NCBI RefSeq assembly: GCF_049943125.1
Contig: NZ_CP188040.1
Coordinates: forward strand, 3,596,001-3,660,000
Direction: 5' to 3'
Length of the DNA: 64,000 bases
From: JAEXZL01 sp049943125
GTDB taxonomy: Bacteria; Bacillota; Clostridia; Clostridiales; Clostridiaceae
Part shown: one piece after another, positions 41,382-49,578 of the stretch
Numbering within the stretch: the stretch's first letter is position 1
Layout of the letters: each line of letters starts with the position of its first letter
The notes under the pieces: model-generated
What the model was told of the DNA's origin: nothing
Database searches by the model: none
Seen by the model: only the letters and a program-made list of their open reading frames with translations
Translations under genes and position numbers: made by a program

Positions 41382-41410
41382 TTAAACAGTAAAGTTTGGT
41401 ATTATAAAAT
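41382..41410 (+). promoter_or_regulatory. candidate sigma-A promoter for rqcH
   Basis: TTAAAC (41382-41387), 17 nt, TAAAAT (41405-41410). The start codon lies ~29 nt downstream. Confidence 0.4.
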
Positions 41411-41438
41411 ATAGATTTGAGAATAAGGAGATGATTTT

Positions 41439-43139
41439 TTGGCATTAGATGGGATATTTTTATCTAGTATAATCTCAGAGCTTAAGGATTCTTTATTAGA
41501 AACTAAAATAGATAAAATAAATCAACCGGAAAAGGATGAGATTCTCCTCACTTTTAGAGGAATCAAGAATAAAAAATTATTAATATCTGCCAGTCCTACC
41601 TATCCAAGGATACACTTTACAAACATCCTTAAGGATAATCCTAAGGTAGCTCCAATGTTTTGCATGGTCCTGAGAAAACATTTAATTGGCGGAAGAATTA
41701 AGGCTATAACTCAGCATAATAACGATAGAATAATAACTATAGATATTGCTAATACCGATGAAATGGGCTTTGACTCAGTTTACATGCTTATCATTGAAAT
41801 TATGGGAAGGCACAGCAATATTAGCCTGGTAAGAAAAAGAGATTTTAAAGTTATGGACTGTGTAAAACACATAAGCTCTGCTATCAATAGCTTCAGAGTA
41901 TTACTTCCTGGAGTAACCTATATCTTTCCTCCTATTAGTAATAAGCTAAATCCCTTTTCTTATAAAAGAGAGGAGGTTCTGCATCCACTAGATGGGAATT
42001 TTGATGAAGGGTTTTATTTTCAGACCTTTACAGGTATTTCAAAGGTTTTATCAAAGGAGCTTTTCTACAGAGTAAGAGAAAAGGGTGAGCTTAATAAGGA
42101 TTTATTGTTAGATATTCTCGATGATTATATAATGGGAATAAAATCTGGTTTATACAGCTTTACCATGTACCATGACTTTAAACCAAGAGAGTTTTATTGC
42201 ACAGAGCTGTATACCTATGAGAAGTATCAGAGTAAAAAGTATGAAAATGCCTCTGAGCTTTTAGAAACCTTTTATAGTGAAAAGGATAAATTAGAGAGAA
42301 TAAAGAATAGAACTCAGGATCTAGAAAAAATAATTAATACTAACCTGGAACGCTGCTATAAAAAAGTAAAAATTCTAGACAGCGCTATAGTAGAAGCTAA
42401 TAAAAAAGATGTATTTAAAATTTATGGTGAATTATTAACTGCTAATATTTACTCAATAAAAGAAGGTCAAAGGAGTGCAACTTTATGGGATTATTACTCA
42501 GAAGATAACTCCATGATAACCATTCCCTTAGACCCTAACAAGTCACCCTCCGAAAATATCCAAAGCTATTATAAAAAATATAACAAGCTAAAAAAATCAG
42601 AGGAAGCAGCCTTTAAGCAGTTGAAAATTACTGAAGAAGAAATTGATTATCTCACCTCAGTAATGAATAGTATCTCTAACATTACCGCCTATGAAGAGAT
42701 TCATGAAATTAGAGAAGAGCTAATGGAAGCCGGCTACATTCGCTATAGAAAAAGTAAAGATAAACCAAAAGCAACTAAGCCACACCATTTTATATCTTCT
42801 CAAGGCCACGATATTTATGTAGGAAGGAACAATCTTCAAAATGATTATTTGACCTTAAGATTTGCAGGAAAAACCGATACCTGGTTTCATACTAAAAATA
42901 TACCAGGTTCTCATGTTATTGTGAAAGGTAATAATCTACCTGAAGAAACTATCATAGAAGCTGCTTCTCTTGCAGCATATTTTAGCAAAGGAAAAGCTTC
43001 CTCTAACGTACCTGTAGATTACACTGAGGTGAGAAATGTAAAAAAACCAAATGGGGCTAAGCCTGGAATGGTAATATATAGTACCAATAAAACCATATAT
43101 GTAGATCCTAAAATCACATTAAATAAGAGAGAGGAATAG
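41439..43139 (+). CDS. rqcH: Rqc2 homologue RqcH (NFACT family)
   Basis: A 566-residue NFACT protein that adds C-terminal alanine tails on stalled 50S subunits. The NFACT-N domain starts MALDGIFLSSIISELKDSLL and keeps the Asp-Arg pair in NNDRIITID needed for tRNA recruitment. A coiled coil occupies about residues 280-430. The NFACT-R domain has HDIYVGRNNLQNDYLTLRF and TWFHTKNIPGSHVIV. Older annotation calls it fibronectin-binding protein. The start is TTG: AAGGAG at 41425-41430 is 8 nt upstream, and a closer ATG is out of frame with a stop after 5 codons. Confidence 0.94.
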   Translation: MALDGIFLSSIISELKDSLLETKIDKINQPEKDEILLTFRGIKNKKLLISASPTYPRIHFTNILKDNPKVAPMFCMVLRKHLIGGRIKAITQHNNDRIITIDIANTDEMGFDSVYMLIIEIMGRHSNISLVRKRDFKVMDCVKHISSAINSFRVLLPGVTYIFPPISNKLNPFSYKREEVLHPLDGNFDEGFYFQTFTGISKVLSKELFYRVREKGELNKDLLLDILDDYIMGIKSGLYSFTMYHDFKPREFYCTELYTYEKYQSKKYENASELLETFYSEKDKLERIKNRTQDLEKIINTNLERCYKKVKILDSAIVEANKKDVFKIYGELLTANIYSIKEGQRSATLWDYYSEDNSMITIPLDPNKSPSENIQSYYKKYNKLKKSEEAAFKQLKITEEEIDYLTSVMNSISNITAYEEIHEIREELMEAGYIRYRKSKDKPKATKPHHFISSQGHDIYVGRNNLQNDYLTLRFAGKTDTWFHTKNIPGSHVIVKGNNLPEETIIEAASLAAYFSKGKASSNVPVDYTEVRNVKKPNGAKPGMVIYSTNKTIYVDPKITLNKREE

Positions 43140-43152
43140 TCCTCTCTCTTTT
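43125..43152. terminator. bidirectional terminator between rqcH and pyrR
   Basis: AAGAGAGAGGA (43125-43135) pairs with CCTCTCTCTT (43141-43150), followed by TT. It contains the rqcH stop and lies between convergent genes. Confidence 0.75.
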
Positions 43153-43687
43153 AAATATCATATATTTTTACTGAATCCTCACCATCAATATCCATCAGGT
43201 TAACAGAAACAAGCTCATTCTTAGAAGTGGGTATATTCTTACCAACATAATCTGCTCTGATAGGAAGCTCCTTATGCCCCCTATCTATAAGCACTGCTAA
43301 CTGTATGCCTTGAGGTCTTCCAGAAGAAATCACAGCATCTATAGCCGCTCTTGCTGTTCTGCAGGTATATAAAACATCATCCACAAGAATCACCTTTTTA
43401 TCCTTCACCTCTATACCTAGATTGCTATCATTTATCCTAGGAGATTCATATTCAGTGCTTAAATCGTCTCTATAAAGGGTTATGTCTACACTACCTACGG
43501 GTACCTCACAGCCTTCGAATTTTTGTATATTCTTAGCAATGGTCTCAGCTAGCGGATATCCTCTTCTTTTTATCCCAATTAAAACTAAATCATCTACACC
43601 TTTATTCTTTTCTATAATTTCATGAGATATTCTCCTTAGGGTTCTACTCATTGCTTCCCCATCCATCAATGTAGCTTTATATTTCAT
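43151..43687 (-). CDS. pyrR: bifunctional pyr operon regulator/uracil phosphoribosyltransferase PyrR
   Basis: A 178-residue PyrR: MSRTLRRISHEIIEKNKG, LVLIGIKRRGYPLAETI, VGSVDITLYRDDLS and the PRPP loop VILVDDVLYTCRTARAAIDA. PyrR binds pyr mRNA leaders in response to UMP and also makes UMP from uracil. The PRPP loop has Cys where Bacillus has Gly (YTGRT); the codon TGC is clear. No pyr genes or obvious PyrR leader are seen here, so it acts in trans. It is the last gene after lspA and rluD. Confidence 0.93.
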   Translation of the reverse strand: MKYKATLMDGEAMSRTLRRISHEIIEKNKGVDDLVLIGIKRRGYPLAETIAKNIQKFEGCEVPVGSVDITLYRDDLSTEYESPRINDSNLGIEVKDKKVILVDDVLYTCRTARAAIDAVISSGRPQGIQLAVLIDRGHKELPIRADYVGKNIPTSKNELVSVNLMDIDGEDSVKIYDI

Positions 43688-43758
43688 AGCACAGGCTCCT
43701 ATTCTTTGTATTAATTAATAATTTATTATATTTATTCTATCAAACAATAGGTTAGCCA

Positions 43759-44670
43759 TCAACTAACCTTAATTTTACTAATAATCCTTTGAAAATACTC
43801 TGGTATCGGCGCCTCAAATTCCATATACTCTCCCGTTGAAGGATGCACGAACCCTAAAATTCTAGCATGGAGCAGCTGTCCTTCAAGCTTAAAACTCTGC
43901 TTTTTATAACCATACAAAGGGTCGCCTACAAGAGGATGCCCTATATATGCCATGTGAACACGAATCTGATGAGTTCTTCCAGTCTCTAGCTTACAGGCAA
44001 CTAAAGTAAATCTATCAAAGACCTGTAGCACATTATAGTGAGTAACAGCATTTTTTCCGTTCTTAACCACAGCATACTTTAATCTATCCTGTGGATTTCT
44101 ACCTAATGGAGCATCAATGGTTCCACTCTCATTATTTAGTCTTCCTTCTACTAAGGCAATATACTCTCTATTCATAGTATGCTCTTTTAATTGTTCAGCG
44201 AGCTTATTATGTGCATTATCATTTTTAGCTGCAACCAAGACTCCAGAAGTATTCTTATCAATTCTATGAACTATGCCAGGTCTTATAACACCATTAATCC
44301 CGGATAAATCCTCGCAGTGGTGTAGGAGTGCGTTCACTAAGGTATTGTCTTTATTTCCTGCTGCAGGATGGACAACCATACCCTGAGGCTTATTAATAAC
44401 TATAACATCTCTGTCCTCGTACAAAATATCTAGTGGTATCTCTTGTGGTATCACCTCTAGCTTTTCCGCCTCTGGTATAGTAACCTCAATCTCATCTCCA
44501 CCCCTGAGCTTGTAGTTGCTCTTAACCACCTTATTGTTAACTTTTACCAAACCTTTATCTATAATATTTTGCATATAAGACCTAGACGAGGCTTTAAGCC
44601 TATCTGTAAGAAATTTATCTATCCTTACACCTATGGAGATATCATCTTCTGTAAATCTTACATTTTTCAT
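43759..44670 (-). CDS. rluD: RluD-type large-subunit pseudouridine synthase
   Basis: A 303-residue pseudouridine synthase. An S4 domain (RIDKFLTDRLKASSRSYMQNIIDKG) precedes the RluA/RluD catalytic domain with GMVVHPAAGNKDNTLVNALLHH, PGIVHRIDKNTSGVLVAAKN (catalytic Asp in HRIDKNTSG) and ETGRTHQIRVHMAYIGHPLVGDP. It probably modifies 23S rRNA. It lies 3 bp after lspA, the same order as lspA-ylyB-pyrR in Bacillus. Confidence 0.92.
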   Translation of the reverse strand: MKNVRFTEDDISIGVRIDKFLTDRLKASSRSYMQNIIDKGLVKVNNKVVKSNYKLRGGDEIEVTIPEAEKLEVIPQEIPLDILYEDRDVIVINKPQGMVVHPAAGNKDNTLVNALLHHCEDLSGINGVIRPGIVHRIDKNTSGVLVAAKNDNAHNKLAEQLKEHTMNREYIALVEGRLNNESGTIDAPLGRNPQDRLKYAVVKNGKNAVTHYNVLQVFDRFTLVACKLETGRTHQIRVHMAYIGHPLVGDPLYGYKKQSFKLEGQLLHARILGFVHPSTGEYMEFEAPIPEYFQRIISKIKVS

Positions 44671-44673
44671 TAA

Positions 44674-45114
44674 TTATTCTCCCTTTAGGACATATATTAT
44701 TAGAAGCCCAGTACCAATAACTACAAAGGTATCTGCTAAGTTAAAGGTTGGAAAGTAATAACTTTTATAATGGAATTCTAAAAAATCAACTACGAAGCCT
44801 AAAAAGCTTCTGTCAATAAGATTTCCCACTGCACCAGCAATAATTAGGTATAGGCTCCAGTTCAGGAGCTTACTCTTAGGCTTCAAAATGAATACATAAT
44901 ATAGCATCCCTAAAATAATTATTGATGTAATTATAATTAAAAAAATCTGTTTATTTTGCAATATCCCAAAGGCTGCTCCTCTATTTTCTAAATAGGCTAA
45001 ATTAAAGAAGCCTTTAATAACAGTTATATCACCTTCCACTGCCAAATATCTCAGTGCCCATTGCTTAGAAATAATATCTAATAACAAAAGAAAAACAATT
45101 ACTAAAATAGCCAT
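44674..45114 (-). CDS. lspA: lipoprotein signal peptidase (signal peptidase II)
   Basis: A 146-residue aspartic protease of the membrane that removes lipoprotein signal peptides. Four helices are visible. The catalytic Asp residues lie in AGAVGNLIDRSFLGFVVDFLEF and FPTFNLADTFVVIG, and NLAYLENRGAAFGIL is the third signature. The ATG at 45114 has GGGGG 5 nt upstream. Adjacent to rluD and the TraR/DksA-type gene. Confidence 0.94.
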   Translation of the reverse strand: MAILVIVFLLLLDIISKQWALRYLAVEGDITVIKGFFNLAYLENRGAAFGILQNKQIFLIIITSIIILGMLYYVFILKPKSKLLNWSLYLIIAGAVGNLIDRSFLGFVVDFLEFHYKSYYFPTFNLADTFVVIGTGLLIIYVLKGE

Positions 45115-45134
45115 TTTATCCCCCAAAAAAAATA

Positions 45135-45752
45135 TTAATCAGGTAATTGATTCTTATACTGCTCATTGCTTATCTTTTCAATAGGCTCAACATAAAAATC
45201 ATCATCACCGTCATTATGGTGTTCTCTATCGTACTTTAATCTATCATATCTATCTACATCCTGATAAGAATCCTCTGCATCGTAACCAATCTCATCAAAA
45301 TTAGAATTGTCATTATAACCATAGGCGAATGGGTTTTTCAGCAACCTATCATCGTATTTCCCAGGATCTATGGGATTACGATGTTCTGCATCTATGGCTT
45401 CCTGACAATCTATACAGTATTTAGCATAAGGTAAAATCTCTAGCCTTTCTATATCGATTTCTTTTCCGCAGCTTTTACAACTGCCATAGCTGCCATCCTC
45501 AATATACTCCAGAGCTTGATTAACTCTAGCTAGCAGAGATTCTTGATTTGTTTTTAAAGCCTGCTCCTTATGGAGCTCTGTTATCTCATCACCAGTATCA
45601 CTAGGATGATTATCATAGAAAGCAAGCTCACTATGAAGCTGTTCCCTTAGTCCATCTAGTTCGACCTCTTCAATGTGGTCAATCATATCTTCAAATTTCT
45701 TTTTTTCATTCAAAAGTATATTTTTATAATGAGTTAATTCTTTAGTATTCAT
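45135..45752 (-). CDS. TraR/DksA C4-type zinc finger protein (YteA/YlyA-like)
   Basis: A 205-residue protein: coiled-coil N-terminus (HYKNILLNEKKKFEDMIDHIEEVELDG), DNHPSDTGDEITELHKEQAL, an ED-rich ALEYIEDGSYGSCKSCGKEIDIERLEILPYAKYCIDCQ zinc finger with two CxxC pairs (CKSC, CIDC), and a long acidic tail. Firmicute members of this type (YteA, YlyA) affect sporulation-related transcription; ylyA lies at the same site in Bacillus, next to lspA. AAGGAGGGATTTT precedes the ATG at 45752. Confidence 0.85.
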   Translation of the reverse strand: MNTKELTHYKNILLNEKKKFEDMIDHIEEVELDGLREQLHSELAFYDNHPSDTGDEITELHKEQALKTNQESLLARVNQALEYIEDGSYGSCKSCGKEIDIERLEILPYAKYCIDCQEAIDAEHRNPIDPGKYDDRLLKNPFAYGYNDNSNFDEIGYDAEDSYQDVDRYDRLKYDREHHNDGDDDFYVEPIEKISNEQYKNQLPD

Positions 45753-45811
45753 AAAATCCCTCCTTATCATTACAATTATATTTTTACAAACGGAAGAGAT
45801 TTTATTACAAT

Positions 45812-46576
45812 TTATTTATTTCCTATATCTTTTATTAATCCTTTTAATATATCCACATCTATAGTTTGAAAGGAATCTGATATTGCTTCATCTGGATTCT
45901 CATGAACCTCAATAAGGAGTCCATCAGCACCACAGGCTATAGCAGCCTTAGACATAGGTGGAACAAAACTTCGTATTCCTGTCCCATGGCTAGGATCAAC
46001 AATAATCGGAAAGGAAGTATTTTCTTTCATATAAGGCACAACATTTAAATCAAGGGTATTTCTTGTACTATTTTCGAAGGTTCTTATACCTCTTTCACAA
46101 AGAATTATTTGATTATTACCCTCTTTTAGTATGTATTCTGCAGCGGATAACCACTCCTTATAAGTGGCACTTATACCTCTTTTTAAAATTATTGGAACAG
46201 AAGTTTTTCCCGCCTCTCTGAGGAGAGTATAGTTATACATATTTCTAGAACCTATCTGTATAACATCTACATAATCTATAGCCTTCTGAATATCTCGTGG
46301 ATCCATAATTTCCGTAGATACAGGCAGCATTAACTCTTTTCTCACTTCATTTAAAACCTTTAACCCCTCTTCACCCAAGCCTTGAAAATCATATGGAGAG
46401 GTTCTAGGTTTATATACACCGCCTCGGAGCATATCTACCCCAATGTCCTTTAACCTACGACTTAAGGACATCATACTATCTAAGCTCTCCACAGCGCAAG
46501 GGCCAGCTATGATTACTGGTCTATTTAAATCATTAAATAAATCGTTTATTATATTAAAATTTATACTGCTTTTCAA
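45812..46576 (-). CDS. aroF: 3-deoxy-7-phosphoheptulonate synthase (DAHP synthase, type I-beta)
   Basis: A 254-residue enzyme condensing PEP and erythrose-4-phosphate, first step of the shikimate pathway. Motifs are VIIAGPCAVES, LRGGVYKPRTSPYDFQGLGEEG, IQIGSRNMYNYTLLRE, PIILKRGISAT and PIIVDPSHGTGIRSFV. It is the catalytic barrel only: no N-terminal ferredoxin-like or C-terminal chorismate mutase domain, so feedback control by fused domains is absent. No other aro gene is adjacent. A TTG start at 46576 is used, with AGGTG ~10 nt upstream. Confidence 0.88.
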   Translation of the reverse strand: MKSSINFNIINDLFNDLNRPVIIAGPCAVESLDSMMSLSRRLKDIGVDMLRGGVYKPRTSPYDFQGLGEEGLKVLNEVRKELMLPVSTEIMDPRDIQKAIDYVDVIQIGSRNMYNYTLLREAGKTSVPIILKRGISATYKEWLSAAEYILKEGNNQIILCERGIRTFENSTRNTLDLNVVPYMKENTSFPIIVDPSHGTGIRSFVPPMSKAAIACGADGLLIEVHENPDEAISDSFQTIDVDILKGLIKDIGNK

Positions 46577-46664
46577 TTAGTTTATACACCTCTTATCTGC
46601 CGTAAGGAAGTTTATTATACTATAAAACTAATTATATAATATTTAATAATTAATTATATTGCAA

Positions 46665-46689
46665 GAAAAAAACTCACTATAAAAGTGAG
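46665..46689 (-). terminator. terminator after divIVA
   Basis: CTCACT (46673-46678) pairs with AGTGAG (46684-46689). On the minus strand it is followed by a run of seven T. It separates divIVA from aroF. Confidence 0.7.
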
Positions 46690-46690
46690 A

Positions 46691-47278
46691 TTAACTATTA
46701 ACAAAAAAACTTTTAATATTTTCTAATTCATCTTTCTGAATATTATCATTTTCTACTATGTAATTATCTTCCTCTATGATTTTTTCATCTATCTTTTCTG
46801 TAGTCTTTCCTAGGTTATAGCTTTTAATTAATTCTTTTTCTAAATTTTCGAAGGTTTCCAGCTGAGCTGTCATAAAGCTTCTATATTTAGCCCTAAACTG
46901 AATAAATTCCTGTTTAACTTTATCATATTCATCATTTATGGCTACTACGTCTCCTTGAGCTTTATCTATTATTTTTTGTGCCGATTCATTAGCATTTTTT
47001 AACAAAAGCTCTGCTTCCTTTTGGGCACTTAATTTTGCCTGCTCAGAGGCATTCTGCGCAAGTAAAAGGGTGTTCTGAATAGTAGTTTCAATCTTTGTAT
47101 AGTGATCTAGCTTATCATTTGCAGCTGCAATCTTCTCTTTAAGAAGTGCGTTTTCTTTAAAACAGGATTCATAATCTTCACATATATTATCTAAAAATTC
47201 ATCAACCTCGTCAGCATTATAGCCTCTCATACCTCTTTTAAACTCTTTATTTTTAATATCATTAGGAGTTAATCTCAT
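46691..47278 (-). CDS. divIVA: DivIVA domain-containing protein
   Basis: A 195-residue coiled-coil protein. The lipid-binding N-terminus MRLTPNDIKNKEFKRGMRGYNADEVDEFLD is conserved, followed by heptad-rich coiled coil (about residues 30-165) with LLLAQNASEQAKLSAQKEAELLLKNA. It marks negatively curved membrane at poles and septa. It lies immediately after ylmH, completing yggS-sepF-yggT-ylmH-divIVA. Confidence 0.93.
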   Translation of the reverse strand: MRLTPNDIKNKEFKRGMRGYNADEVDEFLDNICEDYESCFKENALLKEKIAAANDKLDHYTKIETTIQNTLLLAQNASEQAKLSAQKEAELLLKNANESAQKIIDKAQGDVVAINDEYDKVKQEFIQFRAKYRSFMTAQLETFENLEKELIKSYNLGKTTEKIDEKIIEEDNYIVENDNIQKDELENIKSFFVNS

Positions 47279-47289
47279 AATTCCACCTC

Positions 47290-48063
47290 TTATATAAATT
47301 TATTTATCCTTATAACTGACCTACCACTTTTTGTATTATTGACCGTATTAAAAACTTTGAATTTACCCTTTCCTCGTATGGAAATTGTGCTTCCTTCTTT
47401 GACCATAAGACTTTTTTCCTTGGCTTCTAGATAATTTACCAGCACCAATCCCCTGTCTATATACTTTACCGCTTCGCCTCGAGAAAAGCTTCCTAGAGCT
47501 GAGACCATATTATCCAATCTTCTAGATGTTACTATTATATTGAACTCTTCAAACTCTGCAGCAGGTAACTTGTTAAAATCATCAACGGGAACTATTTCGC
47601 AGGGGTTTTTCCCTATAGTTAAAAGATTATTTTGAATAAAAGGCAATATATCCTTCAGAACGGCCACATAAGCCACATCATTTTGAACAATAATATCACC
47701 TATTGTGTTCCTATCAATTCCTAAGCCTAATATAGAGCCTAAATAATCTTTATGATATAAAGCTCTAAATTTAGATTTATTCTTTATAGCGATAACGGTT
47801 CCCTGCACATTATCACCAGGATAATAATTAAAAGAAAAAAGCTTCCTTTCTGCCTCCTCAAAAAAACCCTCGCAAAGATAAGGCATATTTTCTCTTTCAC
47901 AGAAGTCCTTTAAATAAACCCAGTATTTCGGACTTAAATAAAATTTTATAGGACTGTATTGGTTATTCCTAGCGGCTAAAAGATACTTTTCATATATCTG
48001 CGACTTAAAACTTTCCTCCTCTTGAAAAGGAAAAATTTTATAAAAATTTTCTTTTGTTATCAT
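47290..48063 (-). CDS. ylmH: YlmH family RNA-binding protein (S4 domain)
   Basis: A 257-residue protein: an N-terminal YlmH domain (YLLAARNNQYSPIKFYLSP, LFSFNYYPGD), a middle region IVTSRRLDNMVSALGSFSRGEAVKYIDRGLVLVN and a C-terminal S4 domain ending VRINKF. In Bacillus YlmH acts with RqcH in ribosome-associated quality control; rqcH lies in this window 5 kb away. It is between yggT and divIVA. The ATG at 48063 has a weak site (AATATTTCAAA), so translation may depend on coupling with yggT. Confidence 0.88.
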   Translation of the reverse strand: MITKENFYKIFPFQEEESFKSQIYEKYLLAARNNQYSPIKFYLSPKYWVYLKDFCERENMPYLCEGFFEEAERKLFSFNYYPGDNVQGTVIAIKNKSKFRALYHKDYLGSILGLGIDRNTIGDIIVQNDVAYVAVLKDILPFIQNNLLTIGKNPCEIVPVDDFNKLPAAEFEEFNIIVTSRRLDNMVSALGSFSRGEAVKYIDRGLVLVNYLEAKEKSLMVKEGSTISIRGKGKFKVFNTVNNTKSGRSVIRINKFI

Positions 48064-48080
48064 TTTGAAATATTAGCCTT

Positions 48081-48335
48081 TCATAGTAATTGAAATATTA
48101 ACCCCTCTAAAAAGCTCAAAGCTAATAGAGCTAATAAAGGTGAAAAGTCAATCATCATACCAGAGGAAAACCTTTCTTGAATCCTTCTAAAGGGTGATAA
48201 TATAGGTTCTGTGAAAGCATTTAAGAAGCTTCTTATTTCCCTTAAAGTTCCCATGGGTAAGAAGGATAGAATAGCCTCTGCTATTATTGCATACCTTATG
48301 ATATCGAATAATAAGTTTATTACCCTATATAATAT
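48081..48335 (-). CDS. yggT: YggT family membrane protein, apparent AUA start
   Basis: An 84-residue protein: two membrane segments (RVINLLFDIIRYAIIAEAIL and LLALLALSFLEGLIFQLL) around the YggT signature TEPILSPFRRIQ. The frame contains no ATG, GTG or TTG before M27. An in-frame stop (TAG at 48350) is followed by AGGAGG, and ATA at 48335 lies 8 nt after that site, where a start would be expected. So either AUA initiates, or this is a start-codon mutation or sequence error. Position between sepF and ylmH is the standard yggT place. YggT/YlmG proteins support membrane and division functions. Confidence 0.75.
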   Translation of the reverse strand: MLYRVINLLFDIIRYAIIAEAILSFLPMGTLREIRSFLNAFTEPILSPFRRIQERFSSGMMIDFSPLLALLALSFLEGLIFQLL

Positions 48336-48352
48336 TAGTTTCTCCTCCTAAC

Positions 48353-48808
48353 CTACTTGTTCCAATTAAATAAGCCTTTGGAACTTAGTTCACTTTTTAA
48401 TTCCTTCGTAACCTCTACATTTGATGGAGATAAAAGATAAACACCTTTCTCAACTTCTTGAAATTCTCCACTTAAAGCATAGCAGGCACCACTAACAAAA
48501 TCTAAGAGTCTTTGAGCTATCTTTAATTCGAGACTTGTAGTATTAATCACGATAATCTTTCTGTTTTTTAAATCATCACATATTTCTGTAGCTTCGGCAA
48601 AATCTACCGGCCTAACTATGGAAATTTTAGCAGCTGCTGCAGTATGAATGTTGACTACTTTATTCTGAGACTTTTTATTCGAAGTAACTACAGGTTCAAA
48701 CTCTTCGTCTCTCTCTTCATCTTCAACGAATTCATCCTCATAATCTTCCATTTCTTCATAATCATCTAATCCTAAGAACTCTTTCATTTTATTTATCATC
48801 TTTGCCAT
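48353..48808 (-). CDS. sepF: cell division protein SepF
   Basis: A 151-residue protein that tethers FtsZ to the membrane. The N-terminal amphipathic helix INKMKEFLGLDDYEEM, a long acidic linker, then VSIVRPVDFAEA-type VRPVDFAEATEICDDLKNRKIIVINTTSLE and AQRLLDFVSGACYALSGEFQEVEKGVYLLSPSNVEV form the domain. AGGAGG lies 6 nt from the ATG at 48808. It overlaps no upstream gene and is followed by yggT. Confidence 0.95.
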   Translation of the reverse strand: MAKMINKMKEFLGLDDYEEMEDYEDEFVEDEERDEEFEPVVTSNKKSQNKVVNIHTAAAAKISIVRPVDFAEATEICDDLKNRKIIVINTTSLELKIAQRLLDFVSGACYALSGEFQEVEKGVYLLSPSNVEVTKELKSELSSKGLFNWNK

Positions 48809-48818
48809 CTTAATCCTC

Positions 48819-49472
48819 CTATCTATTTCTCTTGCCAAATATTCCTTGGCCTATTCTTATAATATTGGATCCCTGTGATAAAGCAATTTTATAATCACCA
48901 GACATCCCCATTGACAAATATTTCATTGTAATATTCTTATAATTATTACCCTTTAAAGAATCCCACAATTTTTTCATCTCTTTGAAATAATAAGTGCAGC
49001 TCACTTCATCTCCCGGTGGTATAATAGCCATTAGACCAAGAACCTTAACATATTCGCAGGCTTCAACCTCTTCAATAAAATTCGGAATATCCTCTAAAAA
49101 TACTCCTCCTTTGGTATCCTCTCTGCCTATATTAACTTCTATAAGAACTTTAGCCTTACTACCCCTTTTTGAATATTGCTTTTCAATTTCCTTTAGCAAG
49201 CCTACACTGCTCAAAGAATGTATCAAATAGACCTTATCCACCAGATATTTGACTTTATTTTTTTGAAGGTTACCGATAAAATGCCATCTTACATCTGGGA
49301 AAGACTCGTATTTATCTAAAAGCTCCTGTACTTTATTCTCACCAAAATCTCTTATCCCCGCTTCATATGCTTCCTGCATTACAGGTATAGATTGTGTTTT
49401 GCTTACAGCTACAAGGAGCACATCCCCAAATATATTATTTTTAATTAAATTTATATTATCATTAATGGTCAT
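48819..49472 (-). CDS. yggS: YggS family pyridoxal phosphate homeostasis protein
   Basis: A 217-residue PLP-binding TIM barrel of the YggS/YlmE type. Motifs are LVAVSKTQSIPVMQEAYEAGIRDFGENKVQELLDKY (Lys in AVSKT carries PLP), RWHFIGNLQKNKVKYL, VLIEVNIGREDTKGG, LGLMAIIPP and LSMGMSGDYKIALSQGSNIIRIGQGIFG. It buffers PLP and is linked to amino acid homeostasis. It is the first gene of the sepF block. Confidence 0.94.
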   Translation of the reverse strand: MTINDNINLIKNNIFGDVLLVAVSKTQSIPVMQEAYEAGIRDFGENKVQELLDKYESFPDVRWHFIGNLQKNKVKYLVDKVYLIHSLSSVGLLKEIEKQYSKRGSKAKVLIEVNIGREDTKGGVFLEDIPNFIEEVEACEYVKVLGLMAIIPPGDEVSCTYYFKEMKKLWDSLKGNNYKNITMKYLSMGMSGDYKIALSQGSNIIRIGQGIFGKRNR

Positions 49473-49578
49473 TTTATATCGCTCCTAAATCTCTGATGAA
49501 TCTAACGCCTATGAGTAATTATTCTATGTAAATAGCGAATTTCCTTCAAAAATTGCATTATTTATTAAGATAAAAAAA

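Noticed and set aside
43749..43770. AGGTTAG/CTAACCT inverted repeat between rluD and pyrR, considered as a PyrR leader or attenuator
   Set aside because: The stem is short, overlaps the rluD stop, and lacks the recognisable PyrR-binding consensus; it is at best a weak hairpin.
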